Source: Erythrobacter sp. 34-65-8 (GTDB taxonomy: Bacteria > Pseudomonadota > Alphaproteobacteria > Sphingomonadales > Sphingomonadaceae). Taken from it: a DNA stretch of 11,976 nt. The notes under the pieces are model-generated. The model did not search any database. It worked only from the letters and a program-made list of their open reading frames with translations, and was not told the origin of the DNA. Made by a program: the position numbers and the translations under genes. Location of the stretch: contig NCJP01000022.1 of the NCBI GenBank assembly GCA_002278985.1, positions 1 to 11,976 on the forward strand, given 5' to 3'. Below are positions 5,595-11,702 of the stretch, piece after piece (positions within the stretch are counted from its first letter, which is position 1; each line of letters begins with the position of its first letter).

Positions 5595-6458
5595 ATGAGA
5601 GAAATCACTGTCGCCGCCCTCCAGCTTGGCCTCGGCTCGGATGACGAGCAGACCAATATCGGTGCCGTGTCGGAACTGGTCGAGCAGGCCGCCGCGCGCG
5701 GGGCGGACATCATCCTGCCGCCAGAGCTGTTTTCCGGGCCCTATTTCTGCAAGGTGGAGGACGAGGCGCTGTTTGCGCTCGCCCGCCCGGTGGCCGAGCA
5801 CCCGAGCGTCATCGCCATGCGCAAGCTTGCGGCGAAGCTGAAGGTCGCCATCCCGACCAGCTTCTTCGAGCGCGACGGGCACCACTATTACAACACCCTG
5901 GCGATGATCGACCCGAGCGGCGAGATCATGGGCACCTATCGCAAGAGCCATATCCCCGACGGGCCCGGTTACGAGGAAAAGTACTACTTCCGCCCCGGCA
6001 ACGACGGGTTCAAGGTGTGGGACGTTTGCGGAACCCGGATTGGCGTGGGCATCTGCTGGGACCAGTGGTATCCGGAATGCGCCCGGGTGATGGCCCTCAT
6101 GGGGGCAGAGCTGCTGTTCTACCCCACCGCCATCGGCAGCGAGCCCTATGACGCCGATCTTGACACCAGCCGGATGTGGCGCCGCGCCATGCAAGGCCAT
6201 GCTGTCAGCAACTGCATGCCGGTGATCGCCGCCAACCGCATCGGCAGCGAGGGCAATTCCCCTGCCGCGCAGAGCTTCTACGGCTACAGCTTCATCACCA
6301 ACGAATGGGGCGACATGGTGTGCGAATTCGCAGGTGAGCAAAGCGGTGTGCTCGTGGCGACCCTCGACCTCGATCAGGCGGCCATCCACCGGGCCGGGAT
6401 GGGGTTCTTCCGTGACCGGCGACCGCAGCTCTACGGGCGGATTGCCGAGGACATCTGA
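5595..6458 (+). CDS. aguB: N-carbamoylputrescine amidase
   Basis: Nitrilase-superfamily enzyme that hydrolyses N-carbamoylputrescine to putrescine, CO2 and ammonia, the last step of the agmatine deiminase route to polyamines. The catalytic triad is visible: Glu44 in LPPELFSGPYF, Lys117 in YRKSHIPDGPGYEEKYYF, and Cys154 in GVGICWDQWYPE. The stretches HIPDGPGYEEKYYFRPGN and FYPTAIGSEP and the C-terminal GFFRDRRPQLYGRI are typical of AguB rather than of other nitrilases. At 287 residues it is full length. The start ATG at 5595 has a purine-rich AAGGGCGGTGA just upstream. Its usual partner, agmatine deiminase (aguA), is not next to it in this window. The 3' end overlaps the convergent uracil-DNA glycosylase gene by 28 bp. 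Confidence 0.95.
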   Translation: MREITVAALQLGLGSDDEQTNIGAVSELVEQAAARGADIILPPELFSGPYFCKVEDEALFALARPVAEHPSVIAMRKLAAKLKVAIPTSFFERDGHHYYNTLAMIDPSGEIMGTYRKSHIPDGPGYEEKYYFRPGNDGFKVWDVCGTRIGVGICWDQWYPECARVMALMGAELLFYPTAIGSEPYDADLDTSRMWRRAMQGHAVSNCMPVIAANRIGSEGNSPAAQSFYGYSFITNEWGDMVCEFAGEQSGVLVATLDLDQAAIHRAGMGFFRDRRPQLYGRIAEDI

Positions 6459-7105
6459 CGCCGCGCCAGCGCCTGTTCGAACACCTGCTCGAACATCTCG
6501 GCCGTCAGCCGCCCGGTCTGCGTGTTGTAGCGGCTGCAGTGATAGGAATCGATCAACCAGCGCCCATCCGGCAGTTCGTGCTGCGCCGCGTGGCCGAACG
6601 GATAGGCTGCCTTGCGCAGGCCCTGCGTGGTCAGGAAGCTGTCATGCGCAATCCGCCCGAGCGCCACGTAGACCCGCACCTGCGGCAGTTCCTCCACCTG
6701 CCGGGAAAGGAACCGGCGGCAGGTGGCGATTTCTGCTGGCGTCGGCTTGTTCTGCGGCGGCAGGCACTTGACCGAGTTGATGATGATTGCGCCCTGCAGC
6801 GAAAACCCGTCATCGACCCGGCTTTCGTATGAGCCGCGGGTGAAGCCGAATTTTGCCAGCGTCGCGAACAGCAGGTCCCCCGCATAGTCACCCGTAAAGG
6901 GCCGCCCAGTGCGGTTGGCCCCGTTCTTGCCGGGTGCCAGGCCGACCATGGCCAGCCACCCTGCGGGATCGCCCCAGGCCGGCACTGGCGCATTCCACCA
7001 GTCGGGGTACTGCTGCCGGAGTTCCCGGCGCAAGGCGACCAGCCGGGGGCAGAGCGGGCAATCGTGCGGCGGTTCGCTCTCAGCGAGGGGCATTTGCAAA
7101 ACCAT
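6431..7105 (-). CDS. Family 5 (type b) uracil-DNA glycosylase, Fe-S cluster type
   Basis: DNA repair enzyme removing uracil and related deaminated bases; assigned to UDG family 5 (UDGb, known from Thermus and mycobacteria). Motif 1 is GLAPGKNGANRTGRPFTGD (55-73), which lacks the activating Asp/Asn of other UDG families just as family 5 does. Motif 2 is YHCSRYNTQTGRLT (188-201). Four cysteines fit the [4Fe-4S] ligands: C16 and C19 (CPLC), C114 (SVKCLPP) and C129 (ATCRRFL). Length 224 is usual for the family. The start is either ATG 7103-7105 (used) or ATG 7091-7093, four codons in; neither has a strong Shine-Dalgarno. It is divergent from folK with only 22 bp between starts, and its last 28 bp are antisense to the end of aguB. 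Confidence 0.92.
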   Translation of the reverse strand: MVLQMPLAESEPPHDCPLCPRLVALRRELRQQYPDWWNAPVPAWGDPAGWLAMVGLAPGKNGANRTGRPFTGDYAGDLLFATLAKFGFTRGSYESRVDDGFSLQGAIIINSVKCLPPQNKPTPAEIATCRRFLSRQVEELPQVRVYVALGRIAHDSFLTTQGLRKAAYPFGHAAQHELPDGRWLIDSYHCSRYNTQTGRLTAEMFEQVFEQALARRQMSSAIRP

Positions 7106-7127
7106 CGCTCTGGCCTAGGCGGCAGCA

Positions 7128-7661
7128 ATGGCCCCGGCAACCCGCCCCACCCTGAACCGTTACCTGATCGGGCTCGGCTCCAACCGCCCGCACCATCGCC
7201 ATGGCGGCCCCGTGGAAGTCATCAATGCTGCCAAGGCTAGTCTGGCAGGGCTCGGTCATGTCACCGCCGCAGCGCCAACAGTCGGCAGCGCACCGCTCGG
7301 CCCGTCACTGCGGCGCTACGCCAACACCGTGGCCGTGCTGGAAACAGAGCTTGCCCCGCCCGCATTGCTGGATCGGCTCAAACAGATCGAGCGCAGCTTC
7401 GGTCGGCGGAACGGAGGGCAACGTTGGAGTTCGCGCGTGCTCGATCTCGATATCCTGCTGTGGTCGGGTGGCAGCCATGGTTCACAGGCCCTGACGATCC
7501 CCCATCCCCGGCTGCGCGAGCGCCGCTTCGTGCTCGCTCCGGCGCTGGCCGTGGCGGGCGACTGGCGCGATCCGCTCACCGGGCTCTCCCTGCGCCAGCT
7601 TCACGCCCGCTTGACCCGCCCGCGCCCCCTGCTTAAGGCCGCCCCGTGGTCGGGCCCGTAG
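7128..7661 (+). CDS. folK: 2-amino-4-hydroxy-6-hydroxymethyldihydropteridine diphosphokinase
   Basis: Transfers pyrophosphate from ATP to 6-hydroxymethyl-7,8-dihydropterin in folate synthesis. Visible family blocks: LIGLGSN at 13-19, RWSSRVLDLDILL at 99-111 with the Mg-binding Asp106 and Asp108 and the conserved Arg103, and IPHPRLRERRFVLAPAL at 124-140. There is no fused FolP or FolB domain. Length is 177, about 15-20 residues more than many HPPKs. The extra C-terminal part (RLTRPRPLLKAAPWSGP) coincides with a tRNA promoter and the tRNA start, and the TAG stop is bases 8-10 of tRNA-Lys. The Shine-Dalgarno AGGCGG at 7117-7122 lies 5 nt before the ATG. Confidence 0.93.
   Translation: MAPATRPTLNRYLIGLGSNRPHHRHGGPVEVINAAKASLAGLGHVTAAAPTVGSAPLGPSLRRYANTVAVLETELAPPALLDRLKQIERSFGRRNGGQRWSSRVLDLDILLWSGGSHGSQALTIPHPRLRERRFVLAPALAVAGDWRDPLTGLSLRQLHARLTRPRPLLKAAPWSGP
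7611..7638 (+). promoter_or_regulatory. Probable promoter of tRNA-Lys inside the folK 3' end
   Basis: TTGACCC at 7611-7617 followed by GCTTAAGG at 7631-7638, with 13 bp between the two elements. This resembles the alphaproteobacterial housekeeping promoter pattern (Caulobacter TTGACGS, N10-14, GCTANAWC), with a perfect TTGAC core and a weaker -10. Transcription would begin around 7645, just upstream of the mature tRNA 5' end at 7652. Both boxes lie within folK codons for residues 162-171. Confidence 0.5.
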
Positions 7662-7727
7662 CTCAGTAGGTAGAGCAGCTGACTTTTAATCAGCGGGTCA
7701 CAGGTTCGAATCCTGTCGGGCTCACCA
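7652..7727 (+). tRNA. tRNA-Lys (anticodon UUU)
   Basis: All arms fold. Acceptor GGGCCCG (7652-7658) pairs with CGGGCTC (7717-7723) with one G-U pair; D stem GCTC/GAGC (7661-7664, 7673-7676); anticodon stem GCTGA/TCAGC around loop CTTTTAA (7683-7689), giving anticodon TTT at 7685-7687. The variable loop is GGGTC, the T stem is ACAGG/CCTGT and the T loop is TTCGAAT. The discriminator is A7724 and CCA (7725-7727) is encoded. A short T-run (7730-7733) follows. No integrase or att-like duplication of the 3' end is seen nearby, so there is no sign of use as an integration site. Confidence 0.98.
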
Positions 7728-7927
7728 CCTTTTCAATGGCTTGGTTGATATTTCCATTGCCCCCTGATGCGGCCGGGCCCCAAAGGCAGCTCATGAAAGC
7801 ACAGTGGTGGCCGTGGGGGGCGGTGTCAGGCCCCGCTTTCAAGCGGCAGCGTCTGGTGCGAATCCTTGATCGCTGTTGCCTGGACCGGCGTCATATCGGG
7901 TGGTGGCATGGCTGCGAATGCCGGCGC

Positions 7928-8674
7928 TCATTCCTCGCCGGCCAGATCCTCGAAGGCGTCTTCCACCTTGGGTTTCGGAGATTTGGCATCCTTGCCTTCA
8001 GCCGGTGGCGCCGGTTTGGCCATGGGGGAAGGCTTGGCCTCTGACTTTCCGGCCGGCCCTTCTACAACCTCGCTCGTGTTCTCCTTCTCGTTCTCGTTCT
8101 CGCCCTCGGTCTTGCCCTGGACCTCGACTGCCCCAAGCGCCTTCGCTAGGCCGCGCAGCTGCTCGCTCATGACACCGTCGACTGCCTTGGCAATAACCGG
8201 CACTTCGTAACGCATCGCACCGCCGACGACGTATTCCCACACGATCCGTGTGCCGCCCTCCGCAGGGGCCAACGCGATGGTCAGCACGCCCTCGGCGGGC
8301 TCGCTCTGGAGGGGCCCCAACCCGCCGCGCATCCGCAAGACCCTGCCAGGGTCCGCCTGTACCACGGTCATGTGCTGGGCGCTGCCCCGCCGAATGGTTT
8401 CCGGCGCGCCCTCTGGCGGCGGAAGGAGTTCACAGAAACATCCGTTAGCCTGCGCGCTGATGTAGAGGTTTTCCGGGTTGCCGGACCAGGTGTGCGCCTT
8501 GTTCCACCACCCGGCGGGGGCAATCAGCGTCTGCCACACATCGAAAGGGGTACCCTTCACCACCACGCTGTCACGCGTGGTGAAGCCATCGGGTGCCTGC
8601 TGGACCACTTCAGCCATGGCGGGAACGGACAGGACGAGCGCGGCGCAGGTGGCCAGCAGAGTGCGGAAGGTCAT
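7928..8674 (-). CDS. Exported SRPBCC (START/AHSA1-like) domain protein with charged low-complexity tail
   Basis: Protein of 248 residues, function unknown. Residues 1-21 form a signal peptide (MTFRTLLATCAALVLSVPAMA, cleavage after AMA), so it should be periplasmic. Residues about 30-185 look like an SRPBCC hydrophobic-ligand-binding fold: an early strand FTTRDSVVVKGTP, then DVWQTLIAPAGWWNKAHTWSG, ENLYISAQANGCFCELLPPP, the strand LTIALAPAEGGTRIVWEY, and a long C-terminal helix KAVDGVMSEQLRGLAKAL. Residues 187-248 are a Glu/Lys/Pro/Ala-rich tail, probably disordered, containing a hexamer repeat. AAGG about 8 nt before the ATG supports the start. It is the gene directly after adk (61 bp gap, same strand) and is convergent with tRNA-Lys. 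The 200 bp from 7728 to 7927 hold no convincing gene. Confidence 0.75.
   Translation of the reverse strand: MTFRTLLATCAALVLSVPAMAEVVQQAPDGFTTRDSVVVKGTPFDVWQTLIAPAGWWNKAHTWSGNPENLYISAQANGCFCELLPPPEGAPETIRRGSAQHMTVVQADPGRVLRMRGGLGPLQSEPAEGVLTIALAPAEGGTRIVWEYVVGGAMRYEVPVIAKAVDGVMSEQLRGLAKALGAVEVQGKTEGENENEKENTSEVVEGPAGKSEAKPSPMAKPAPPAEGKDAKSPKPKVEDAFEDLAGEE
8078..8101 (-). repeat. Four tandem GAGAAC-type hexamers coding (Glu-Asn/Lys)4
   Basis: Read on the minus strand, 8101-8078 is GAGAAC, GAGAAC, GAGAAG, GAGAAC, encoding residues 192-199 (ENENEKEN) of the SRPBCC protein. Simple hexamer arrays in frame can gain or lose units without a frameshift, so the tail length may vary between strains. It lies at the start of the charged tail, outside the folded domain. 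Confidence 0.8.
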
Positions 8675-8690
8675 GCCGCCCTTGTAACGC

Positions 8691-8734
8691 CTGCCGCCCG
8701 GGCAGCAAGCGTCAGAGAGCTGTCGCTAGCGACA
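8691..8734 (-). promoter_or_regulatory. Two palindromes in the adk / SRPBCC gap
   Basis: TGTCGCTAGCGACA at 8721-8734 is a perfect 14-bp palindrome starting one base after the adk stop codon. CTGCCGCCCGGGCAG at 8691-8705 can form a 5-bp stem with a 5-nt loop. Both lie in the 61 bp between adk and the next gene on the same strand. They may end or process the ribosomal-operon transcript, or the first may be a dimeric regulator site. There is no T-tract, so simple intrinsic termination is doubtful. Confidence 0.4.
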
Positions 8735-8735
8735 C

Positions 8736-9380
8736 TCAATCGAGGATGGCATCGACGCCCTGCTTCACTGCATCGATGGCTGCCATGCCATCCACCCGCC
8801 GAACAATTCCGCGGGCGTCATAAAGCGGCAGGATGGGCGCGGTCTTGGCGCGGTATTCGGCCATGCGGGTGCGGACGGTTTCTTCGTTGTCGTCCGGACG
8901 GCGCTTGAATTCGTGGCTGCCGCACTTGTCGCAGGTGCCTTCCTGACGCGGCAGCTTGTAGCGGTCATGGTAACCCTCGCCGCAGCGGGCGCAGGTGAAA
9001 CGGCCAGTGATCCGGTCAACCAGGGCATCCTCGTCCACTTCCAGCTCGATCACGAAGTCGAGCTGGCGGTCGTGACTGGCGAGGATTTCGTCAAGCGCGC
9101 GGGCCTGCGCCTCGGTCCGCGGGTAACCGTCAAAGATCGCGCCGGTTTCCGGACCCATGGCGGCCAGTTCGGCGTCAATCAGGGCGGAGACGATCTCGTC
9201 TGACACCAGTTCGCCGCGCTCCATCACGGCCTTGGCCCGCAATCCGACTTCGGTTTCCGCCTTGACCGCAGCGCGCAGCATGTCGCCGGTGGAAAGCTGG
9301 CGCATCCCGCGCTCTTCCACCAGCATCGCTGACTGCGTGCCCTTGCCTGCACCCGGAGGGCCCAACAGAATGATGTTCAT
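8736..9380 (-). CDS. adk: Adenylate kinase
   Basis: Interconverts ATP + AMP and 2 ADP in the cytoplasm. The P-loop GPPGAGKGT spans residues 7-15; the AMP-binding LSTGDMLR is at 29-36 and FDGYPRT at 83-89. The LID domain carries a Cys4 zinc site: C130 and C133 (CARC), C150 and C153 (CDKC), as in long-type zinc-containing adenylate kinases. Length 214 is standard. The start is supported by GGGGGA 7 nt upstream of the ATG. It follows secY by 43 bp, the usual alphaproteobacterial arrangement in the spc operon. In many alphaproteobacteria rpsM, rpsK and rpoA come next; here an SRPBCC gene does. Confidence 0.98.
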   Translation of the reverse strand: MNIILLGPPGAGKGTQSAMLVEERGMRQLSTGDMLRAAVKAETEVGLRAKAVMERGELVSDEIVSALIDAELAAMGPETGAIFDGYPRTEAQARALDEILASHDRQLDFVIELEVDEDALVDRITGRFTCARCGEGYHDRYKLPRQEGTCDKCGSHEFKRRPDDNEETVRTRMAEYRAKTAPILPLYDARGIVRRVDGMAAIDAVKQGVDAILD

Positions 9381-9423
9381 CGCAGTGTCCCCCGTGAACG
9401 CGGCGTCTGCCCGGATGACCGGA

Positions 9424-10788
9424 CTAGCGCATCCGCCCCTTGAGCTTCGCCTTCTTGATCAGGTCGCCGTACTGGTGTGCCAGCATGTGTGACTGGATCT
9501 GGCTGATGGTGTCGACCGTAACGTTGACCACGATCAGCAGGCTGGTGCCGCCAAGGAACAACGGAATGCCGGTCTGGGCGATCATGTATTCCGGCACCAC
9601 GCAGACAAGCGTCAGATAGATGGCACCAATCACGGTGATGCGGGTCAGAACGTAATCGAGATAATCGGAAGTGCGTTTGCCCGGACGGATGCCGGGGATG
9701 AACCCGCCGTTCTTCTTCAGGTTCTCCGCCGTTTCTTCCGGGTTGAATACCACGGCCGTGTAGAAGAAGCAGAAGAAGATGATGCCGATGGCATAGAGCG
9801 TCATATAGATCGGCTGGCCATGGGCGAGGTACTGGTTCAGCCAGACGATCGCGCCGCCGAAGGTCGAGTCCGTGTTGACCGTATTGCCGGCAAACTGGCT
9901 GATGGTCAGAGGCAGCAGGAGCAGCGAACTGGCGAAGATCGGCGGGATCACGCCAGCCGTGTTGAGCTTGAGCGGCAGATGGCTGCGGTCAGCCTGCATC
10001 ATGCCCTTTTGCGTCGCGCGCTTGGGATACTGGATCAGCAAGCGCCGCTGGGCACGCTCGAAATAGCTGATCACCAGGATCAGGATCACGATCATGGCAA
10101 TGAAGCCGATCACGATCGGGGTCCCGATCGAGCCTTCGCTGTAACCGCTGAACATGTTGCCGGTAAAGCTGGGGAACTGGGCGACAATACCCGCCATGAT
10201 GATCAGCGAAACACCGTTGCCGATCCCCCGGCTGGTGATCTGCTCACCCAGCCAAAGGAGGAACATGGTGCCACCGACCAGGCTGATCACCGCGCCAACA
10301 CGGAACATGTAGCCCGGCTGGACCACGGCCTGAAGCCCGCTCTGCGCGCCATAGGCTTCAAGCCCGGCGGCAAGGAACCAGCCCTGGATCACGCACAGGA
10401 AAACCGTGCCATAGCGGGTGTACTGGTTGAGCTTCTGCCGCCCGGTTGCGCCCTCTTTCTTGAGCGCCGCCAGCGTGGGATGGAGCGCGGCCGCCATCTG
10501 CACCACGATCGAGGCGGTAATGTAAGGCATGACGCCGAGCGCGATAAGACTCATCCGCTCAAGGCTGCCGCCCGAGAACATGTTGAACATGTCGAGGATG
10601 CCGCCGCGCGCCTGGTCATAGAGCGTTTCCAGCACCAGCGGGTTGACCCCGGGGAGCGGAATGAAACTGAGGAAGCGGAACACGATCAGCGCACCGATGG
10701 TGAACCAGATCCGGTTCTTCAACTCGGTGGCTTTGGAGAAGTTGGCGAGGCTCAGATTGCTCGCAACATTATCGGCGCGTGATGCCAT
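9424..10788 (-). CDS. secY: Preprotein translocase subunit SecY
   Basis: Central channel of the Sec translocon in the inner membrane. At 454 residues it has the expected pattern of about ten hydrophobic segments, the first at about 28-46. Signature stretches include ITSRGIGNGVSLIIMAGI (184-201), LPLKLNTAGVIPPIFASS (271-288) and FLGGTSLLIVVNVTVDT (411-427). The plug region follows TM1 (GGILDMFNMFSGGSLERMS, 62-80), and the C-terminal cytoplasmic tail is basic (KKAKLKGRMR). The ATG at 10786-10788 gives the N-terminus usual for sphingomonad SecY but has no clear Shine-Dalgarno at normal spacing. The gene sits 117 bp after rplO, with a hairpin in the gap, unlike the tight rplO-secY junction of E. 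coli. Confidence 0.98.
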   Translation of the reverse strand: MASRADNVASNLSLANFSKATELKNRIWFTIGALIVFRFLSFIPLPGVNPLVLETLYDQARGGILDMFNMFSGGSLERMSLIALGVMPYITASIVVQMAAALHPTLAALKKEGATGRQKLNQYTRYGTVFLCVIQGWFLAAGLEAYGAQSGLQAVVQPGYMFRVGAVISLVGGTMFLLWLGEQITSRGIGNGVSLIIMAGIVAQFPSFTGNMFSGYSEGSIGTPIVIGFIAMIVILILVISYFERAQRRLLIQYPKRATQKGMMQADRSHLPLKLNTAGVIPPIFASSLLLLPLTISQFAGNTVNTDSTFGGAIVWLNQYLAHGQPIYMTLYAIGIIFFCFFYTAVVFNPEETAENLKKNGGFIPGIRPGKRTSDYLDYVLTRITVIGAIYLTLVCVVPEYMIAQTGIPLFLGGTSLLIVVNVTVDTISQIQSHMLAHQYGDLIKKAKLKGRMR

Positions 10789-10863
10789 CGGACTATCTTC
10801 GATCCTGGTTTTGGCGCCGGAGATCAGGGAACCCCTCCCGGCTCAGGAAGGCTAAATAGGGAG

Positions 10864-10888
10864 CGGGGGTCCGATTGTCGAACCCCCG
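10864..10888. terminator. Hairpin between rplO and secY
   Basis: CGGGGGT at 10864-10870 pairs with ACCCCCG at 10882-10888 (7-bp stem); inside, CGA/TCG adds three more pairs around a TTG loop after one mismatch. It lies 17 bp past the rplO stop and about 75 bp before the secY start. In the operon's direction (minus strand) no strong T-run follows, so partial termination, processing or 3'-end protection is more likely than full termination. On the plus strand a TTTTT (10896-10900) follows a few bases later. Confidence 0.5.
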
Positions 10889-10905
10889 TTACCCGTTTTT
10901 CCCGA

Positions 10906-11442
10906 TTAGCCGGCCTTCTTGGCCTTGCTGGCCTCGCGATTGGCCTCGCGGCGAGCCGCTTTCTTTTCGTGCTCAGGGGCGCCGAGCTCGATCACTTCGA
11001 CCGAACCGCCAGCCTTCTCAACAGCGGCCACTGCGCCCTTCGAGGCACCGGCAACGAGGAACTTGACCTTGTCAGTCAGATCACCCTTGGCGAGCAGGCG
11101 CAAGCCATCCTTGCCACCACGGGCCAGGCCAGCGGCCTTGAGCGCCGCATGGTCGACCACAGCAGTGCCGTCGAGCTTGCCCGCTTCGATGAACTTCTGG
11201 ACCATGCCCAGGTTCACTTCGGCATAATCCTTACCAAACGGGTTGTTGAAGCCGCGCTTCGGCAGGCGCATGTGGAGCGGCATCTGGCCGCCCTCGAAGC
11301 CGTTGACGGCCACGCCGGAACGCGCCTTCTGGCCCTTCTGGCCGCGGCCTGCGGTCTTGCCCTTGCCCGAGCCGATACCACGGCCAACGCGAACGCTGGT
11401 CTTGCGGGCACCGGGATTGTCGCGGAGGTCAGTCAGTTTCAT
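10906..11442 (-). CDS. rplO: 50S ribosomal protein L15
   Basis: Large-subunit protein binding 23S rRNA late in assembly. The N-terminal tail is typical: [14 protein letters not shown], then the Gly/Lys-rich [24 protein letters not shown] (20-43) and [17 protein letters not shown] (49-65). The globular C-terminal part contains [26 protein letters not shown]. The last 25 residues are an Ala/Lys/Arg/Glu-rich extension beyond the usual end (178 residues against about 144-150 in E. coli), a feature seen in sphingomonad L15. It is in the spc operon after rpmD, with a 69-bp gap that contains a strong hairpin. The Shine-Dalgarno is weak. Confidence 0.98.
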   Translation of the reverse strand: MKLTDLRDNPGARKTSVRVGRGIGSGKGKTAGRGQKGQKARSGVAVNGFEGGQMPLHMRLPKRGFNNPFGKDYAEVNLGMVQKFIEAGKLDGTAVVDHAALKAAGLARGGKDGLRLLAKGDLTDKVKFLVAGASKGAVAAVEKAGGSVEVIELGAPEHEKKAARREANREASKAKKAG

Positions 11443-11480
11443 GTCGCACTCGCTTTCGCTTTGATTCGCGCTGGAAAGGT

Positions 11481-11502
11481 GCTCCCCCGAAACCGGGGGA
11501 GC
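11481..11502. terminator. Strong hairpin between rpmD and rplO, inside the spc operon
   Basis: GCTCCCCCG at 11481-11489 pairs perfectly with CGGGGGAGC at 11494-11502: a 9-bp, nearly all-GC stem with a 4-nt loop. It begins nine bases after the rpmD stop and ends about 38 bases before the rplO start in transcription order. No T-tract follows on the minus strand (ACCTTTCC), so it is a terminator-like or processing/stability hairpin rather than a definite intrinsic terminator. Confidence 0.6.
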
Positions 11503-11511
11503 GCTTGATTA

Positions 11512-11697
11512 TCAGTCGATCACCTGGACCAGGTGCGGGACCTTGGCAATGGCGCCGCGGACCTCGGGGGTGTCCTGGCGGACCACCACCTTATGCATCT
11601 TGTTCAGGCCTAGCCCGATCAGGATCTGGCGCTGGACGGCCGGGCGGCGGATCGGCGAACCAATCTGCTTGATCGTAATGGTCTTGCTGTCAGCCAT
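11512..11697 (-). CDS. rpmD: 50S ribosomal protein L30
   Basis: Short large-subunit protein of 61 residues from the second ATG ([38 protein letters not shown]...). The [10 protein letters not shown] and [11 protein letters not shown] blocks and the C-terminal [18 protein letters not shown] are the L30 signature. Two ATGs stand in tandem (11698-11700 and 11695-11697); the GGAG in the last codons of rpsE is 5 and 8 nt away respectively. The second was chosen because family members begin MAD; the first would only add one Met. It follows rpsE with just a few bases between, so translation is likely coupled. Confidence 0.97.
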   Translation of the reverse strand: MADSKTITIKQIGSPIRRPAVQRQILIGLGLNKMHKVVVRQDTPEVRGAIAKVPHLVQVID

Positions 11698-11702
11698 CAT
11701 GC

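Noticed and set aside
5562..6389. 275-codon minus-strand frame opposite aguB
   Set aside because: Antisense shadow of a clear AguB enzyme, with no family resemblance.
7652..7927. tRNA-Lys as an integration site for a genomic island
   Set aside because: No integrase, no direct repeat of the tRNA 3' end and no change of base composition nearby.
7736..8044. Possible small plus-strand gene after tRNA-Lys
   Set aside because: It extends into the antisense of the SRPBCC gene, shows no family resemblance and has no ribosome-binding site; the 7728-7927 gap looks non-coding.
9411..9422. CCGG-ATGA-CCGG mini-palindrome after the secY stop
   Set aside because: Only a 4-bp stem; expected often by chance in GC-rich DNA.
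9820..10782. Long plus-strand reading frame (320 codons) opposite secY
   Set aside because: It is the antisense shadow of secY, rich in Asp, His, Arg and Glu as expected for the complement of hydrophobic codons in GC-rich DNA. It has no domain or ribosome-binding site, and SecY itself is unmistakable.
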